Assembly: GCA_028281925.1 (NCBI GenBank) | Contig: JANQIX010000087.1 | Coordinates: 1-50,725 of the forward strand | Source of the DNA: Alphaproteobacteria bacterium | GTDB lineage: Bacteria; Pseudomonadota; Alphaproteobacteria; DSM-16000; Inquilinaceae | DNA length: 50,725 nt | Direction of reading: 5' to 3' | Part shown: positions 25,854 through 34,075 of the stretch, one piece after another | How positions within the stretch are numbered: position 1 is the first letter of the stretch | Layout of the letters: each line of letters opens with the position of its first letter | The notes under the pieces: model-generated | What the model was told of the DNA's origin: nothing | The model's database searches: none | Seen by the model: only the letters and a program-made list of their open reading frames with translations | Made by a program: the position numbers and the translations under genes

Positions 25854-27269
25854 ATGCGCCATTTCCCCATCTTCCTCGACACCCGTGACGAGGTGGTGTC
25901 GGTCGTCGGCGGTGGCGAGACCGCCGTCTTTAAGCTGCGCCTGCTGCTGAAGACCGAGGCGCGGATCGTGGTGCATGCGGACGATCCGTGCGACGAGATC
26001 CGCCAGTGGCACGGCGCAGGTCGGCTGATCTGGAAGCCGCGCGCCTTCGATCATGAAGACGCTACGCGGTCCCGGCTGGTCTATGCGGCAACGGGCGATG
26101 CCGAAACCGATGCGGATGTGCGCCGCATTGCAGAAGCCGCCGGGGCGCTGGTCAATGTCGTCGACAATCTCGAGGCCTCCGCGTTCCTGACGCCGGCCAT
26201 CGTCGACCGCGACCCGGTGACGGTTGCCATCGGCACCGAGGGTACGGCTCCCGTTTTGGCGCGCCAGATCAAAGCCGAGATGGAAGAGCGGCTGCCGCCG
26301 CTGCTGGGCGTGCTGGCCCGTGCCGCCTCGGGCTTCCGGGCGCGCGCCGAAGAGCTGCCGGCAGGCCGGAAGCGCCGCGCCTTCTGGACACGGTTCTTCC
26401 GTGGCGAGGGTGAACGTGCGTTCGCCGACGGGGGTGAGGCCGCGGTGCAGGCGCGGCTGGAATCGCTGTTTGAGGATGCGCAGGATCAGGCGCCGAACGT
26501 GGGCCGCGTGGTCCTGGTGGGCGCCGGCCCGGGCGATCCGGAACTGTTGACGCTGAGGGCCCGGCAGGCGCTGCACGAAGCCGATGTGGTGATCCACGAC
26601 CGGCTGGTGGCGCCGGAGATCCTGGAACTGGCGCGCCGCGAGGCGCATCGCCTTGAGGTCGGCAAGACCCCGGGCGGGCCGGCTTGGTCGCAGGACGCCA
26701 TCAACGCCGAGATGATCCAGCACGCCCACGCCGGTGCCGTCGTCGTCCGGCTGAAGGCGGGTGACCCGCTGGTGTTCGGCCGCGCGGATGAAGAGCTGGC
26801 GGCCCTGAGCGCCGCCGGCATCGAAACGGCGATCGTTCCGGGCATCACGGCCGCCACGGCCGCCGCGGCAGCGGCCGGCGTTTCGCTGACCAGGCGCGGC
26901 CGCAACGCGTCGATCGCCCTGATCACGGCACACGACGCCAAGGGCTTTGCAGAGCATGACTGGCGGTCGTTGGCCCGTGCCGATGCCGCCTTCGCAGTCT
27001 ATATGGGCGTGCGCGCCAGCCGTTTCCTGCAGGGCCGGCTGCTGCTGCATGGTGCGGCCCGTGAGACCCCTGTCACGGTGGTGGAGAACGCCAGCCGGCC
27101 CGACCAGCGCATCGTTACCGGCACGCTGGGCAGCCTGGACCAGATGATGCAGTCGGGCGGCGTCAAGGGGCCGGCGATCATCTTTGTGGGCGTGCCTGCG
27201 GCGGATGCCGTGAAGGCCGCAAGCGAACCCGTAGTGGAATCGGCCATCGGCGCCGGTGGAGGCGCGTGA
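25854..27269 (+). CDS. cysG: Siroheme synthase (uroporphyrinogen-III methyltransferase / precorrin-2 dehydrogenase / ferrochelatase)
   Basis: CysG converts uroporphyrinogen III to siroheme, the prosthetic group of sulfite and nitrite reductases. The N-terminal 200 residues form the NAD-dependent dehydrogenase/ferrochelatase part (VVSVVGGGETAVFKL). The C-terminal half is the SAM-dependent methyltransferase (VVLVGAGPGDPELLTLRA, VVRLKAGDPLVFGR, VPGITAATAAAAAAG). The ATG at 25854 (471 aa) is chosen because it has GAGGGAG just upstream and matches the family N-terminus; an in-frame ATG at 25776 would add 26 unconserved residues. The next gene overlaps the stop by one base. Confidence 0.94.
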   Translation: MRHFPIFLDTRDEVVSVVGGGETAVFKLRLLLKTEARIVVHADDPCDEIRQWHGAGRLIWKPRAFDHEDATRSRLVYAATGDAETDADVRRIAEAAGALVNVVDNLEASAFLTPAIVDRDPVTVAIGTEGTAPVLARQIKAEMEERLPPLLGVLARAASGFRARAEELPAGRKRRAFWTRFFRGEGERAFADGGEAAVQARLESLFEDAQDQAPNVGRVVLVGAGPGDPELLTLRARQALHEADVVIHDRLVAPEILELARREAHRLEVGKTPGGPAWSQDAINAEMIQHAHAGAVVVRLKAGDPLVFGRADEELAALSAAGIETAIVPGITAATAAAAAAGVSLTRRGRNASIALITAHDAKGFAEHDWRSLARADAAFAVYMGVRASRFLQGRLLLHGAARETPVTVVENASRPDQRIVTGTLGSLDQMMQSGGVKGPAIIFVGVPAADAVKAASEPVVESAIGAGGGA

Positions 27270-27580
27270 TGCCCAAGATTTCCGGACCGCAGATCCTGAC
27301 GGCCAACCACCTGCTGAGCGGCGAGGTGGTGTTCTGGACTGGCGACGGCTGGTCGCCGGATTACCGCGACGCAGAGGTGTTTCCCGAGGCGGCGGAGCAG
27401 CAGGCGGCCCTGAAGATGGCCGAAGCGGCATCAGACGTGGTGGTCGGTGCCTATCTGGCTGGGGTCACCGCCAACGACCCGACACCCACCCATTTCCGCG
27501 AGGCGATCCGCACCCGCGGCCCCACGGTCAGAAACGATCTCGGCAAGCAGGCGCAAGCGCAAGCGCTGCAGGAGCGTTGA
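27269..27580 (+). CDS. DUF2849 domain protein
   Basis: This 103-residue protein belongs to the DUF2849 family, which is almost always encoded between siroheme synthase and the sulfite reductase in alphaproteobacteria. It probably supports sulfite reductase, but its biochemical role is not established. It starts LTANHLLSGEVVFWT after a short lead. Its ATG overlaps the cysG stop (TGATG), with GGAGG about 8 bp upstream, and the next ATG comes 4 bp after its own stop, so the three genes are translationally linked. Confidence 0.88.
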   Translation: MPKISGPQILTANHLLSGEVVFWTGDGWSPDYRDAEVFPEAAEQQAALKMAEAASDVVVGAYLAGVTANDPTPTHFREAIRTRGPTVRNDLGKQAQAQALQER

Positions 27581-27584
27581 GGCG

Positions 27585-29240
27585 ATGTACCGGTACGATG
27601 ATTTCGACGAGCGCTTCGTGCGGGAGCGTGTGGCCCAGTTCCGCGGGCAGGTGGAACGGCGCTTGTCGGGCGCACTGACGGAGGATGAGTTCAAGCCGCT
27701 CCGGCTGATGAACGGCCTCTATCTGCAGCTGCATGCTTATATGCTGCGCGTTGCCATCCCCTACGGCATGCTGTCGTCGCATCAGATGCGCCAGCTGGCG
27801 ATGATCGCCGATCGCTGGGACCGCGGCTACGGCCATTTCACCACGCGTCAGAACATCCAGTACAACTGGCCGCAGCTTAAGGACGTGCCGGACATCCTTG
27901 AGGCGCTGGCGGATGTCGAGATGCACGCCATCCAGACCTCGGGCAACTGCATCCGCAACGTGACATCGGACCCGTTCGCGGGTGTGGCGGCGGACGAGAT
28001 CGAAGATCCGCGCCCGACGGCAGAGATGCTGCGCCAGTGGTCCAGCCTGCACCCGGAATTCAGCTTCCTGCCGCGCAAGTTCAAGATCGCGATCACGGGC
28101 TCGCCGAATGACCGGGCGGCGACGCGGGTGCACGATATCGGCCTGCGCATGGTGCGCGATGCGGACGGCAATCCGGGCTTCGAGGTGATGGTCGGCGGCG
28201 GCCAGGGGCGTACGCCCATGATCGCCAAGGTCTTGCGCGACTTCGTGCCGAAGCAGCAGCTGATCGCCTATCTCGAAGCCACCATGCGCGTCTACAACCT
28301 GCACGGCCGGCGCGACAACAAGTTCAAGGCCCGCATCAAGATCCTGGTGCACGAACTGGGGATCGAGGAATTCACGCGCCAGGTTGAGGCGGAATTCGCC
28401 GCCATGGATCTGCCCGCCGTGTCGCCCGACCCGGCGGAATGGGCGCGGATCGAAGAGGCGTTTACGCCACCGACCTATGCTGCGCTGCCCGAGGTCTCGC
28501 CTCTGTTCGTGCGCGCCTATGAGACCATCCCAGAATTCGCCGCCTGGGCCGACATCAACCTGATGCCGCACAAGGCGCAGGGCTATGCCGGGGTGACCGT
28601 CAGCCTGAAGCCGATCGGCGGCATCCCGGGCGACGCCACATCGGACCAGATGCGCATCTTGGCCGATGCGGCGGACCGCTTCGGCTTCGGCCAGCTTCGG
28701 GTTGCGCACGAACAGAACATCGTGCTGCCGGACGTGCCGGTGAACGACCTGCCGGCGCTGTGGCGCATGCTGGCGGCGGCGGGCCTGGACACGCCGAACC
28801 GCGGCCTGATCACGGACATCATCGCCTGCCCCGGTCTCGACTATTGCTCGCTGGCCACCGCGCGCTCGATCCCCATCGCGCAGAGCATCTCAGAGCGGTT
28901 CGCCGACCTGAAGCGCCAGCGCGAGATCGGGCCGCTGGCCATCAAGATCTCCGGCTGCATCAACGCCTGCGGCCACCACCATGTGGGCCATATCGGCGTG
29001 CTGGGGCTGGAGAAGCACGGACAGGAATACTACCAGATCACGCTGGGTGGCACGCCGGAAGGCGATGCGGCCGTGGGCGTGAACGCCGGGCCGGGTCTGG
29101 CTGCCGAACAGGTGCCGGAGGCCATCGAGCGTCTGGTTGACCACTATCTGAATGAGCGGTTGGACGGGGAAACCTTCCTGAAAACCTACCGCCGTCTCGG
29201 GCACGATGCGTTTAAGGGAGCACTCTATGCCGCTGGTTGA
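27585..29240 (+). CDS. cysI: Assimilatory sulfite (or nitrite) reductase, siroheme hemoprotein
   Basis: The 551-residue enzyme reduces sulfite to sulfide by six electrons using a coupled siroheme and 4Fe-4S centre. Cluster ligands are visible as CPGLDYC and GCINACGHHH, the two conserved cysteine pairs. YGHFTTRQNIQYNW is the substrate-side Arg motif of the ferredoxin-like half. The gene lies in the cysG-DUF2849-cysI-DUF934 order usual for sulfite reduction in alphaproteobacteria, so sulfite is the likely substrate, although the ferredoxin nitrite reductases are close relatives. It could use sulfite set free by the neighbouring sulfonate operon. Confidence 0.92.
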   Translation: MYRYDDFDERFVRERVAQFRGQVERRLSGALTEDEFKPLRLMNGLYLQLHAYMLRVAIPYGMLSSHQMRQLAMIADRWDRGYGHFTTRQNIQYNWPQLKDVPDILEALADVEMHAIQTSGNCIRNVTSDPFAGVAADEIEDPRPTAEMLRQWSSLHPEFSFLPRKFKIAITGSPNDRAATRVHDIGLRMVRDADGNPGFEVMVGGGQGRTPMIAKVLRDFVPKQQLIAYLEATMRVYNLHGRRDNKFKARIKILVHELGIEEFTRQVEAEFAAMDLPAVSPDPAEWARIEEAFTPPTYAALPEVSPLFVRAYETIPEFAAWADINLMPHKAQGYAGVTVSLKPIGGIPGDATSDQMRILADAADRFGFGQLRVAHEQNIVLPDVPVNDLPALWRMLAAAGLDTPNRGLITDIIACPGLDYCSLATARSIPIAQSISERFADLKRQREIGPLAIKISGCINACGHHHVGHIGVLGLEKHGQEYYQITLGGTPEGDAAVGVNAGPGLAAEQVPEAIERLVDHYLNERLDGETFLKTYRRLGHDAFKGALYAAG

Positions 29241-29736
29241 CGATCGCGGGTTCCACGGGGACCGCTGGCGCCACATCGCCGATGACGAAGCGCTGCCCGA
29301 GACGGGCGATGTGATCGTCTCGCAGGGCCGTATCGCCGAGGCGCTGGCACGCCCGTGTGGACGCGTGGGCACCGAGCTTGGCCCCGACGGCGACCCCGAG
29401 GCGCTGGTTCCCCATTTCGGCGACCTGGCCCTGATCGCCGTGACCTTCCGCAGCTTCGCCGACGGTCGCGGCTTCTCGCTCGCGCGGCGCCTGCGCGCGC
29501 TGGGATTCACCGGCGAACTGCGCGCGGCGGGCCACGTGATCTGCGACCAGTACCCCTACCTGCGCGCCTGCGGCTTCGACCATGCGGAGATCTCCACCGA
29601 TCTCGCCAAGCGCCAGCCCGAGGCCTATTGGCTGCAGGCGGCCAAGTCGATCACGCTCGGCTACCAGCGCGGCATGGCCCGCAGTACCTCGATCTTCGAC
29701 GGTCGCCACCCGGCGGAGCGGCGGTTGACGGCGTAA
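29227..29736 (+). CDS. DUF934 family protein, sulfite-reductase associated
   Basis: The 169-residue protein is a DUF934 member (ALIAVTFRSFADGRGFSLAR is the typical core). The family is encoded next to cysI and cysH and is thought to serve the sulfite reductase, perhaps in electron supply; the role is not proven. The ATG at 29227, behind AAGGGAG, overlaps the cysI end by 14 bp. A cysH gene usually follows in this block but is missing here. Confidence 0.88.
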   Translation: MPLVDDRGFHGDRWRHIADDEALPETGDVIVSQGRIAEALARPCGRVGTELGPDGDPEALVPHFGDLALIAVTFRSFADGRGFSLARRLRALGFTGELRAAGHVICDQYPYLRACGFDHAEISTDLAKRQPEAYWLQAAKSITLGYQRGMARSTSIFDGRHPAERRLTA

Positions 29737-29749
29737 GGCCAGATCGCGA

Positions 29750-31051
29750 CTACAGGCACTCTTTCAGCGCCTGCTCCAGGATCGCCAGGCCGCGGTCGAT
29801 CTCGTCGGTCGTGATGACCGGCGTCGGCGCCACGCGCCAGACGGCGGCCAGGCCGCCGACTGAGACGATGTTCATGCTAAGGCCCAGCTCCATACAGCGG
29901 CGCGTCACAGCGCGGCCGAGTTCGGGGTTGGGCTCGCGCGTCTCGCGGTCCTTCACCAGTTCCACGCCCAAGAGCAGGCCGATGCCGCGGACATCGCCGA
30001 TCGGCTCGATCTCCGCTTGCAGCGCTTCCAGCCCGCGGCGCAGATAGGCCCCCATCTCCAGCGCGCGATCGTTGATTGCCTCGGCCGCCAGCGTGCGCAG
30101 CACGGCCACGCCTACTTCCGCCGCCAGCGGGTCGGAGACGTGCGAGGTCACGTGGAGGAAGCCCTTCTCCGCACAATCCGCCTCGATGTCGTCGCTGGTG
30201 ATCGTCGCGGCGATCGGCAGACCGCAGCCTAGCGTCTTCGACAGCGACAGGATGTCGGGCACGACGTCGAAGATCTCGAAGGCGAAGTTGGAGCCCAGCC
30301 GGCCGAGTGCGGTCTGCGCCTCGTCGAGGATCAGCAGCATGCCGCGCTTCTCGCATTCCGCTTTGAGGCGCTTCAGGTAACCGGGCGGCGGCACGATGAC
30401 ACCGGCGGAACTCAGCACCGGCTCGGCAATCACGGCGGCCAGGGAGCCGACCGACTGGGCATCGATCGTGGCGAAGCCGGCATCCAGACAGGTCATGTCG
30501 CAGGCATCGCGGCAATGCCGGATCGGGCAGCGGTAGCAGTTGGGCGCCGGCAGCGCCATCGACCCCGGCATGGCCGGGCCATAGCCCTTGTGCCCGGCGG
30601 CATAAGTGCTGGAGGCGGCGCCCGCCGTCATGCCGTGCCACGACCCGGTCAGTGCCACAACCTCGAACCGGCCGGTGTGCAGCTTGGCCATGCGCAATGC
30701 CGCCTCGTTCGCCTCCCCGCCGGTGCTCAGGAACATCATGCGCTGGAGGCCGTCGGGCAGGATCTCCGCCAGCGCTTCTGCCAGCTCGACGACGGACACG
30801 CTGACCATGCCGCTGTAGAGATGCAGCACGGTGCGGCAGGCCCGCTCCACTGCCGCCAGTATCTCCGGGTGGTTGTGGCCCAGTGTGGCGCACATCTGGC
30901 CCGAGGTGAAATCCAGAACCTCCCGCCCGTCGACATCGCGCACGACGGCGCCGCGGGCGGACTCGATCAACGTCGGAAAGAACTCGAACCCATAGCGGAT
31001 CAGATGACGGTCGAAGGCGTTGTCTGCGGCACGCGGCTGGGTGTCGTTCAT
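29750..31051 (-). CDS. 2,2-dialkylglycine decarboxylase-like class-III aminotransferase
   Basis: The 433-residue PLP enzyme closely follows the DgdA pattern: LIRYGFEFFPTLIESARGAV, LDFTSGQMCATLGHNHPEIL, ILDEAQTALGR and the Schiff-base Lys in SLSKTLGCGLPIAA, with HVSDPLAAEVG near the end. DgdA decarboxylates 2,2-dialkylglycines such as 2-aminoisobutyrate and transfers the amino group to pyruvate. A cysteine-rich stretch, CYRCPIRHCRDACDMTC, replaces a shorter loop of the classical enzyme. The ATG at 31051 is chosen to match the family N-terminus. No dgdR-type regulator is adjacent. Confidence 0.86.
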   Translation of the reverse strand: MNDTQPRAADNAFDRHLIRYGFEFFPTLIESARGAVVRDVDGREVLDFTSGQMCATLGHNHPEILAAVERACRTVLHLYSGMVSVSVVELAEALAEILPDGLQRMMFLSTGGEANEAALRMAKLHTGRFEVVALTGSWHGMTAGAASSTYAAGHKGYGPAMPGSMALPAPNCYRCPIRHCRDACDMTCLDAGFATIDAQSVGSLAAVIAEPVLSSAGVIVPPPGYLKRLKAECEKRGMLLILDEAQTALGRLGSNFAFEIFDVVPDILSLSKTLGCGLPIAATITSDDIEADCAEKGFLHVTSHVSDPLAAEVGVAVLRTLAAEAINDRALEMGAYLRRGLEALQAEIEPIGDVRGIGLLLGVELVKDRETREPNPELGRAVTRRCMELGLSMNIVSVGGLAAVWRVAPTPVITTDEIDRGLAILEQALKECL

Positions 31052-31080
31052 GACAGTGTCTCTCGACGAAGGCGTGTTCT

Positions 31081-31371
31081 CTACCTGCTGACCGGCTCGG
31101 GTGTGCGCGTGGGCGGAACTGCCCCCGGTGCCTTGTTGCCGAGCAACAACCCTCTGACGCTGACGTCTTCGTCGATATCGGGCCAATGTACTCCGAGCGG
31201 CATAAGCTCATAGCGCTCGCGCTCTGTCGGCGTCGCGGCGGCGAGTCGAGGATACCACCACAAAGGTGCGGAAATCTGCCGGCCGTCTTTCAGCGTCACC
31301 GTCAACTGGGTGTCGCTGCAGGCAACCGCAACCGGCTCGTTGCGTTCGTCCTCAGGATCGAAAGTAGTCAT
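31081..31371 (-). CDS. DUF2442 domain protein (partner of DUF4160)
   Basis: The 96-residue protein matches DUF2442 (LTVTLKDGRQISAPLWWYPRL, then WPDIDEDVSVRGLLLG). DUF2442 and DUF4160 genes occur as overlapping pairs in many genomes and have been proposed as toxin-antitoxin-like modules; the function is unproven. Its start lies inside the end of the DUF4160 gene (20-bp overlap). Confidence 0.85.
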   Translation of the reverse strand: MTTFDPEDERNEPVAVACSDTQLTVTLKDGRQISAPLWWYPRLAAATPTERERYELMPLGVHWPDIDEDVSVRGLLLGNKAPGAVPPTRTPEPVSR

Positions 31372-31588
31372 TCCAGGCGTCCATCAAGCTCTCGGTATGG
31401 TCGCTCACGATTTTCCTCACGATTTCGGCCTCCCGCAGCGAGAAGCCTTTGTTGATCGCAATTTCGGAACTCCGAAGCCAGATTTTCAGTTCCTTGCCGT
31501 CCTTGTAAACATGGACATGAGGTGGTTCGTCACCGTCGGCCGAGTAGAAGAAGATCCGGTATCCTCGGAGCTTCAGTACGGTCGGCAT
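31352..31588 (-). CDS. DUF4160 domain protein (possible toxin-like partner)
   Basis: This small protein of 78 residues has the DUF4160 signature (RIFFYSADGDEPPHVHVYKD, then KIWLRSSEIA). It pairs with the overlapping DUF2442 gene. The ATG at 31588 is taken from the family N-terminus (MPTVLKLRGYRIFF); the open frame extends well upstream, but only into the phosphatase gene. Confidence 0.85.
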   Translation of the reverse strand: MPTVLKLRGYRIFFYSADGDEPPHVHVYKDGKELKIWLRSSEIAINKGFSLREAEIVRKIVSDHTESLMDAWNDYFRS

Positions 31589-31602
31589 GCTTTCGTTGTG
31601 TC

Positions 31603-32292
31603 TTAGTGACTGCCGCCTTCGGATCGCGGCGAATCCCACCATTTCGTCAGGTGCGCGGACAGCATGCGGTCGGGCACGCCCTCGTAGTGGGAGACATCGT
31701 TGAACAGCATCAGGCGCGCGCGGACCGTGTCGCGGAAGTCCAGGATGTTCAGGCAGCAGGGCTGCTGGTCCAGCCGGTCGCGATAGCCGCGGGCGTCGAA
31801 GCCCAGCAGGCTGCTGATCAACAGCCGGATCGTCGCCTTGTGCGAGACCACCATCACCGTCTGGCCGTTGTGCTTCTCCACAATGTCGCGGACTACCGGC
31901 AGAGAGCGGGCCAGCACGTGGATGCCGGCTTCGCCGCCTTCGGGCGCGAAGGTGAAGGGGTCGGCTTCCCATTCGGCATATTCACCCGGAAAGCGGTCTT
32001 CCACCTCCGCCCGCGTCAGCCCCTCCCACCGGCCGTGGTCGATCTCGCGCAAGCCCGTATGCGCTTCAGGCGTCAGCCCCTGCGGCGCGCAGGCGATGGT
32101 CGCTGTATCGAACGTCCGCTTCAGCGTACTGCAATAGACCGCGGCAATGGGCTCCGCGGCCAGCCGTTCGGCCAGACTGCCGGCCTGGCGCCGCCCTTCG
32201 TCCGACAGATCCACGTTCGTCGCCCCGGCAAAGCGGTCTTCGGCCGACAGCACCGTGGCGCCATGGCGGACGAGAAAGAGCCTGGTCGTCAT
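31603..32292 (-). CDS. Histidine phosphatase family protein (phosphoglycerate-mutase-like)
   Basis: The 229-residue protein has the RHG phosphohistidine motif at the N-terminus (FLVRHGATV), CSTLKRTFDTA, EIDHGRWEG and the second catalytic His in VVSHKATIRLL. Such enzymes act on small phosphates such as alpha-ribazole phosphate or sugar phosphates. GGAGGT lies 7 bp before the ATG. The DUF4160 gene follows 14 bp later, so the three genes may share a transcript. The substrate cannot be told from sequence. Confidence 0.9.
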   Translation of the reverse strand: MTTRLFLVRHGATVLSAEDRFAGATNVDLSDEGRRQAGSLAERLAAEPIAAVYCSTLKRTFDTATIACAPQGLTPEAHTGLREIDHGRWEGLTRAEVEDRFPGEYAEWEADPFTFAPEGGEAGIHVLARSLPVVRDIVEKHNGQTVMVVSHKATIRLLISSLLGFDARGYRDRLDQQPCCLNILDFRDTVRARLMLFNDVSHYEGVPDRMLSAHLTKWWDSPRSEGGSH

Positions 32293-32392
32293 CGCCGTAC
32301 CTCCCTGATTGGCGCGGCGGCGATGCCACCGGCCCGCCAGTTGATACTACGCGTCGGGCGGGACTCAAGCCGCTTTGTCGCCTGCGGCCGGC

Positions 32393-33100
32393 TCAGGCCA
32401 CATTGGTCAGGCGAGACACCGTATGCCGGCCGGATCCATCCCAGCTGTAGGTGTAGTGATCGCCCTGGATTACGGGCACGAGCAGGCGCGGCCGGAAGAT
32501 GGCGATGTTCTCTCCGCCGGACCGGCGGACACTGTCGAACAGGATGCCGTCGCTCCGGCTGCGGCGGAGTTCTTCGCCGAACCGCTGAGAGCCTCCATAG
32601 TGCGTCGGATCGGGATCGTAGAGCTCCGGCCGGTCGCTTTGCCGGCCACGCACGTCGTGGAGCCTGCAGTCCGGCGTGCTGAGCAGTTCGCGCATCTGAA
32701 TGGTCGCCGGGAACCCGGCATCGGATGCGCGAAGGCGACGGGTGTGGTGATAGAGCGTTTCGTCGATCGCCGTGTCGGGGTCGCAGGAGGCGTACCACGC
32801 CCCGAGCCCATCGGAATTGAAGCGGCCGCCCCCCGGTGAGGGGTGGAGAAAGGCGGCCATCGCCAGCGTCGCGCCGGTTTGCCCCACGGCCCAATCGGTG
32901 CGCGGGATTGCGGCCAGGCGGCCGAGCGCGCCGGTCAGCCGGTCGTTGGTCAGGCTTTCCAGCTCCATCGCCGCTTCGGCATCGGCCGGGTCGACCAGAT
33001 CGTCGAAGACCCCGATGGTGGGATGGCGGCTGGCAATCAGGCGGTGCGTGCGCCGATGAAACGGCACAACCGCCAAGTCTAGGGCCATACGCCCCGCCAT
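32393..33100 (-). CDS. RES-domain toxin of a RES-Xre toxin-antitoxin pair
   Basis: The 235-residue protein is a RES family member: FHRRTHRLIA at the start, GGRFNSDGLGAWYAS, the DETLYHH acidic-aromatic motif and a conserved Ser/Asn region near IAIFRP. The Arg, Tyr/Glu and Ser positions that name the domain are visible. RES toxins degrade NAD and are held inactive by Xre-type antitoxins. Its start overlaps the antitoxin stop by 22 bp. It is longer at the N-terminus than minimal RES toxins (about 160 residues). Confidence 0.9.
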   Translation of the reverse strand: MAGRMALDLAVVPFHRRTHRLIASRHPTIGVFDDLVDPADAEAAMELESLTNDRLTGALGRLAAIPRTDWAVGQTGATLAMAAFLHPSPGGGRFNSDGLGAWYASCDPDTAIDETLYHHTRRLRASDAGFPATIQMRELLSTPDCRLHDVRGRQSDRPELYDPDPTHYGGSQRFGEELRRSRSDGILFDSVRRSGGENIAIFRPRLLVPVIQGDHYTYSWDGSGRHTVSRLTNVA

Positions 33101-33519
33101 CCGTCGAGGTAGCGCCGCACGGAATAGAGATCGTTGATGCTGCCGCGCAGCATGGTCTGCAAGGGCGAGGCCCCGGCAAAGGGCAGATCGGCGTTGCCGG
33201 CCTTCAGCCAGCGCAGGGCCGTCGCGTCATCGCTGAAGATCAGCCGCAGGCCCTTCCAGATGCCGAGAACGAGGGACACTCGCTCCAGCGCGTCATGGGA
33301 TAGACTGGGTGCGCCCTTGGACTTCCAGTGATGGTAAGTCGCCGACGGAGTGCCACCCAAAAGCACGAGCTGCTGTGCGACTGTCAGGCCAAGGCGGTCG
33401 GCGATCGCCAGGAAGGTCCGGAAGCCGGGGCCCGACAACCGCTCGCGGGTGCCGCGGTCCGCCAGCAATCCCTCGGCTGGCGCGGCATCCTCCGAGATTT
33501 CCGATCGAGCGAGACTCAT
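33079..33519 (-). CDS. Xre/MbcA/ParS-type antitoxin of the RES pair
   Basis: The 146-residue protein has an N-terminal Xre-like helix-turn-helix (FLAIADRLGLTVAQQLVLLG, HHWKSKGAP) and a C-terminal toxin-binding ParS/MbcA domain (ALRWLKAGNADLPFAGASPL). It precedes and overlaps the RES toxin gene, the standard order. GGAG lies 5 bp before the ATG, and a promoter with AACTCT direct repeats lies immediately upstream, suited to autorepression. Confidence 0.9.
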   Translation of the reverse strand: MSLARSEISEDAAPAEGLLADRGTRERLSGPGFRTFLAIADRLGLTVAQQLVLLGGTPSATYHHWKSKGAPSLSHDALERVSLVLGIWKGLRLIFSDDATALRWLKAGNADLPFAGASPLQTMLRGSINDLYSVRRYLDGWRGVWP

Positions 33520-33548
33520 CCAAGCTCCAATCTCAAATCATCTCTCCA

Positions 33549-33578
33549 ATATTAGAGTTGACCGCCATCAGAGTTCAA
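33549..33578 (-). promoter_or_regulatory. Candidate promoter/operator of the RES-Xre operon
   Basis: On the minus strand TTGAAC (33578-33573) and TAATAT (33554-33549) are 18 bp apart. The hexamer AACTCT, followed after one base by AT, occurs twice, once overlapping each promoter box, giving a direct repeat that an Xre antitoxin could bind. The leader to the antitoxin ATG would be about 20 nt. Confidence 0.42.
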
Positions 33579-33670
33579 GGGCTACCGCCATCGGACACAA
33601 GCGCCGGCCTCACTCATTGTCGATAGCGAACCTGGCTTGCCGAAAGGGGATATGCCAGAGTCCGCGCCCG

Positions 33671-34045
33671 ATGGGGGCCGCAAGAGACATAGCCGAGGCA
33701 TATCTGGCGGCTCTGGCCGCCGGTGATCTGGACGGGCTGCTGTCCCTTTTCGCTGCGGATGCGACCGTCGTGTCCCCGGTCTACGGAACGCGGCAGGCCC
33801 CCGATTTCTTCACAGACCTGCTGGCTGACACCAGGGCCTCGTCCGTCACGCTGCGTGATGTGTTCAGCAGCGCCGACGACCCAACAAAGCTGGCGTTCGC
33901 GTTCCGCTATGACTGGGACTTGGCGACGGGTGGCAGGGTCTCGTTCCTCGTGGTCGACATCATGACGCTCGACGCCGCCGGCCGCATCGCGCGGCTTGAG
34001 ATCGTCTACGACGCATCGGAAGCGAAGGCGCTGCTGGCGCCGTGA
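33671..34045 (+). CDS. SnoaL-like/NTF2-fold protein
   Basis: The 124-residue protein has the pattern of a SnoaL-like polyketide-cyclase/NTF2-fold domain: AEAYLAALAAGDLDGLLSLF near the start, ADATVVSPVYG, and a C-terminal strand pair ending ARLEIVYD. The fold forms a small cavity used by isomerases, hydrolases and binding proteins; no specific function can be named. It is a single gene between divergent RES-Xre and the convergent nucleotidyltransferase gene. Confidence 0.78.
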   Translation: MGAARDIAEAYLAALAAGDLDGLLSLFAADATVVSPVYGTRQAPDFFTDLLADTRASSVTLRDVFSSADDPTKLAFAFRYDWDLATGGRVSFLVVDIMTLDAAGRIARLEIVYDASEAKALLAP

Positions 34046-34075
34046 CGGCAGGCGCGGGTCCTGGCGAACTGCCCG

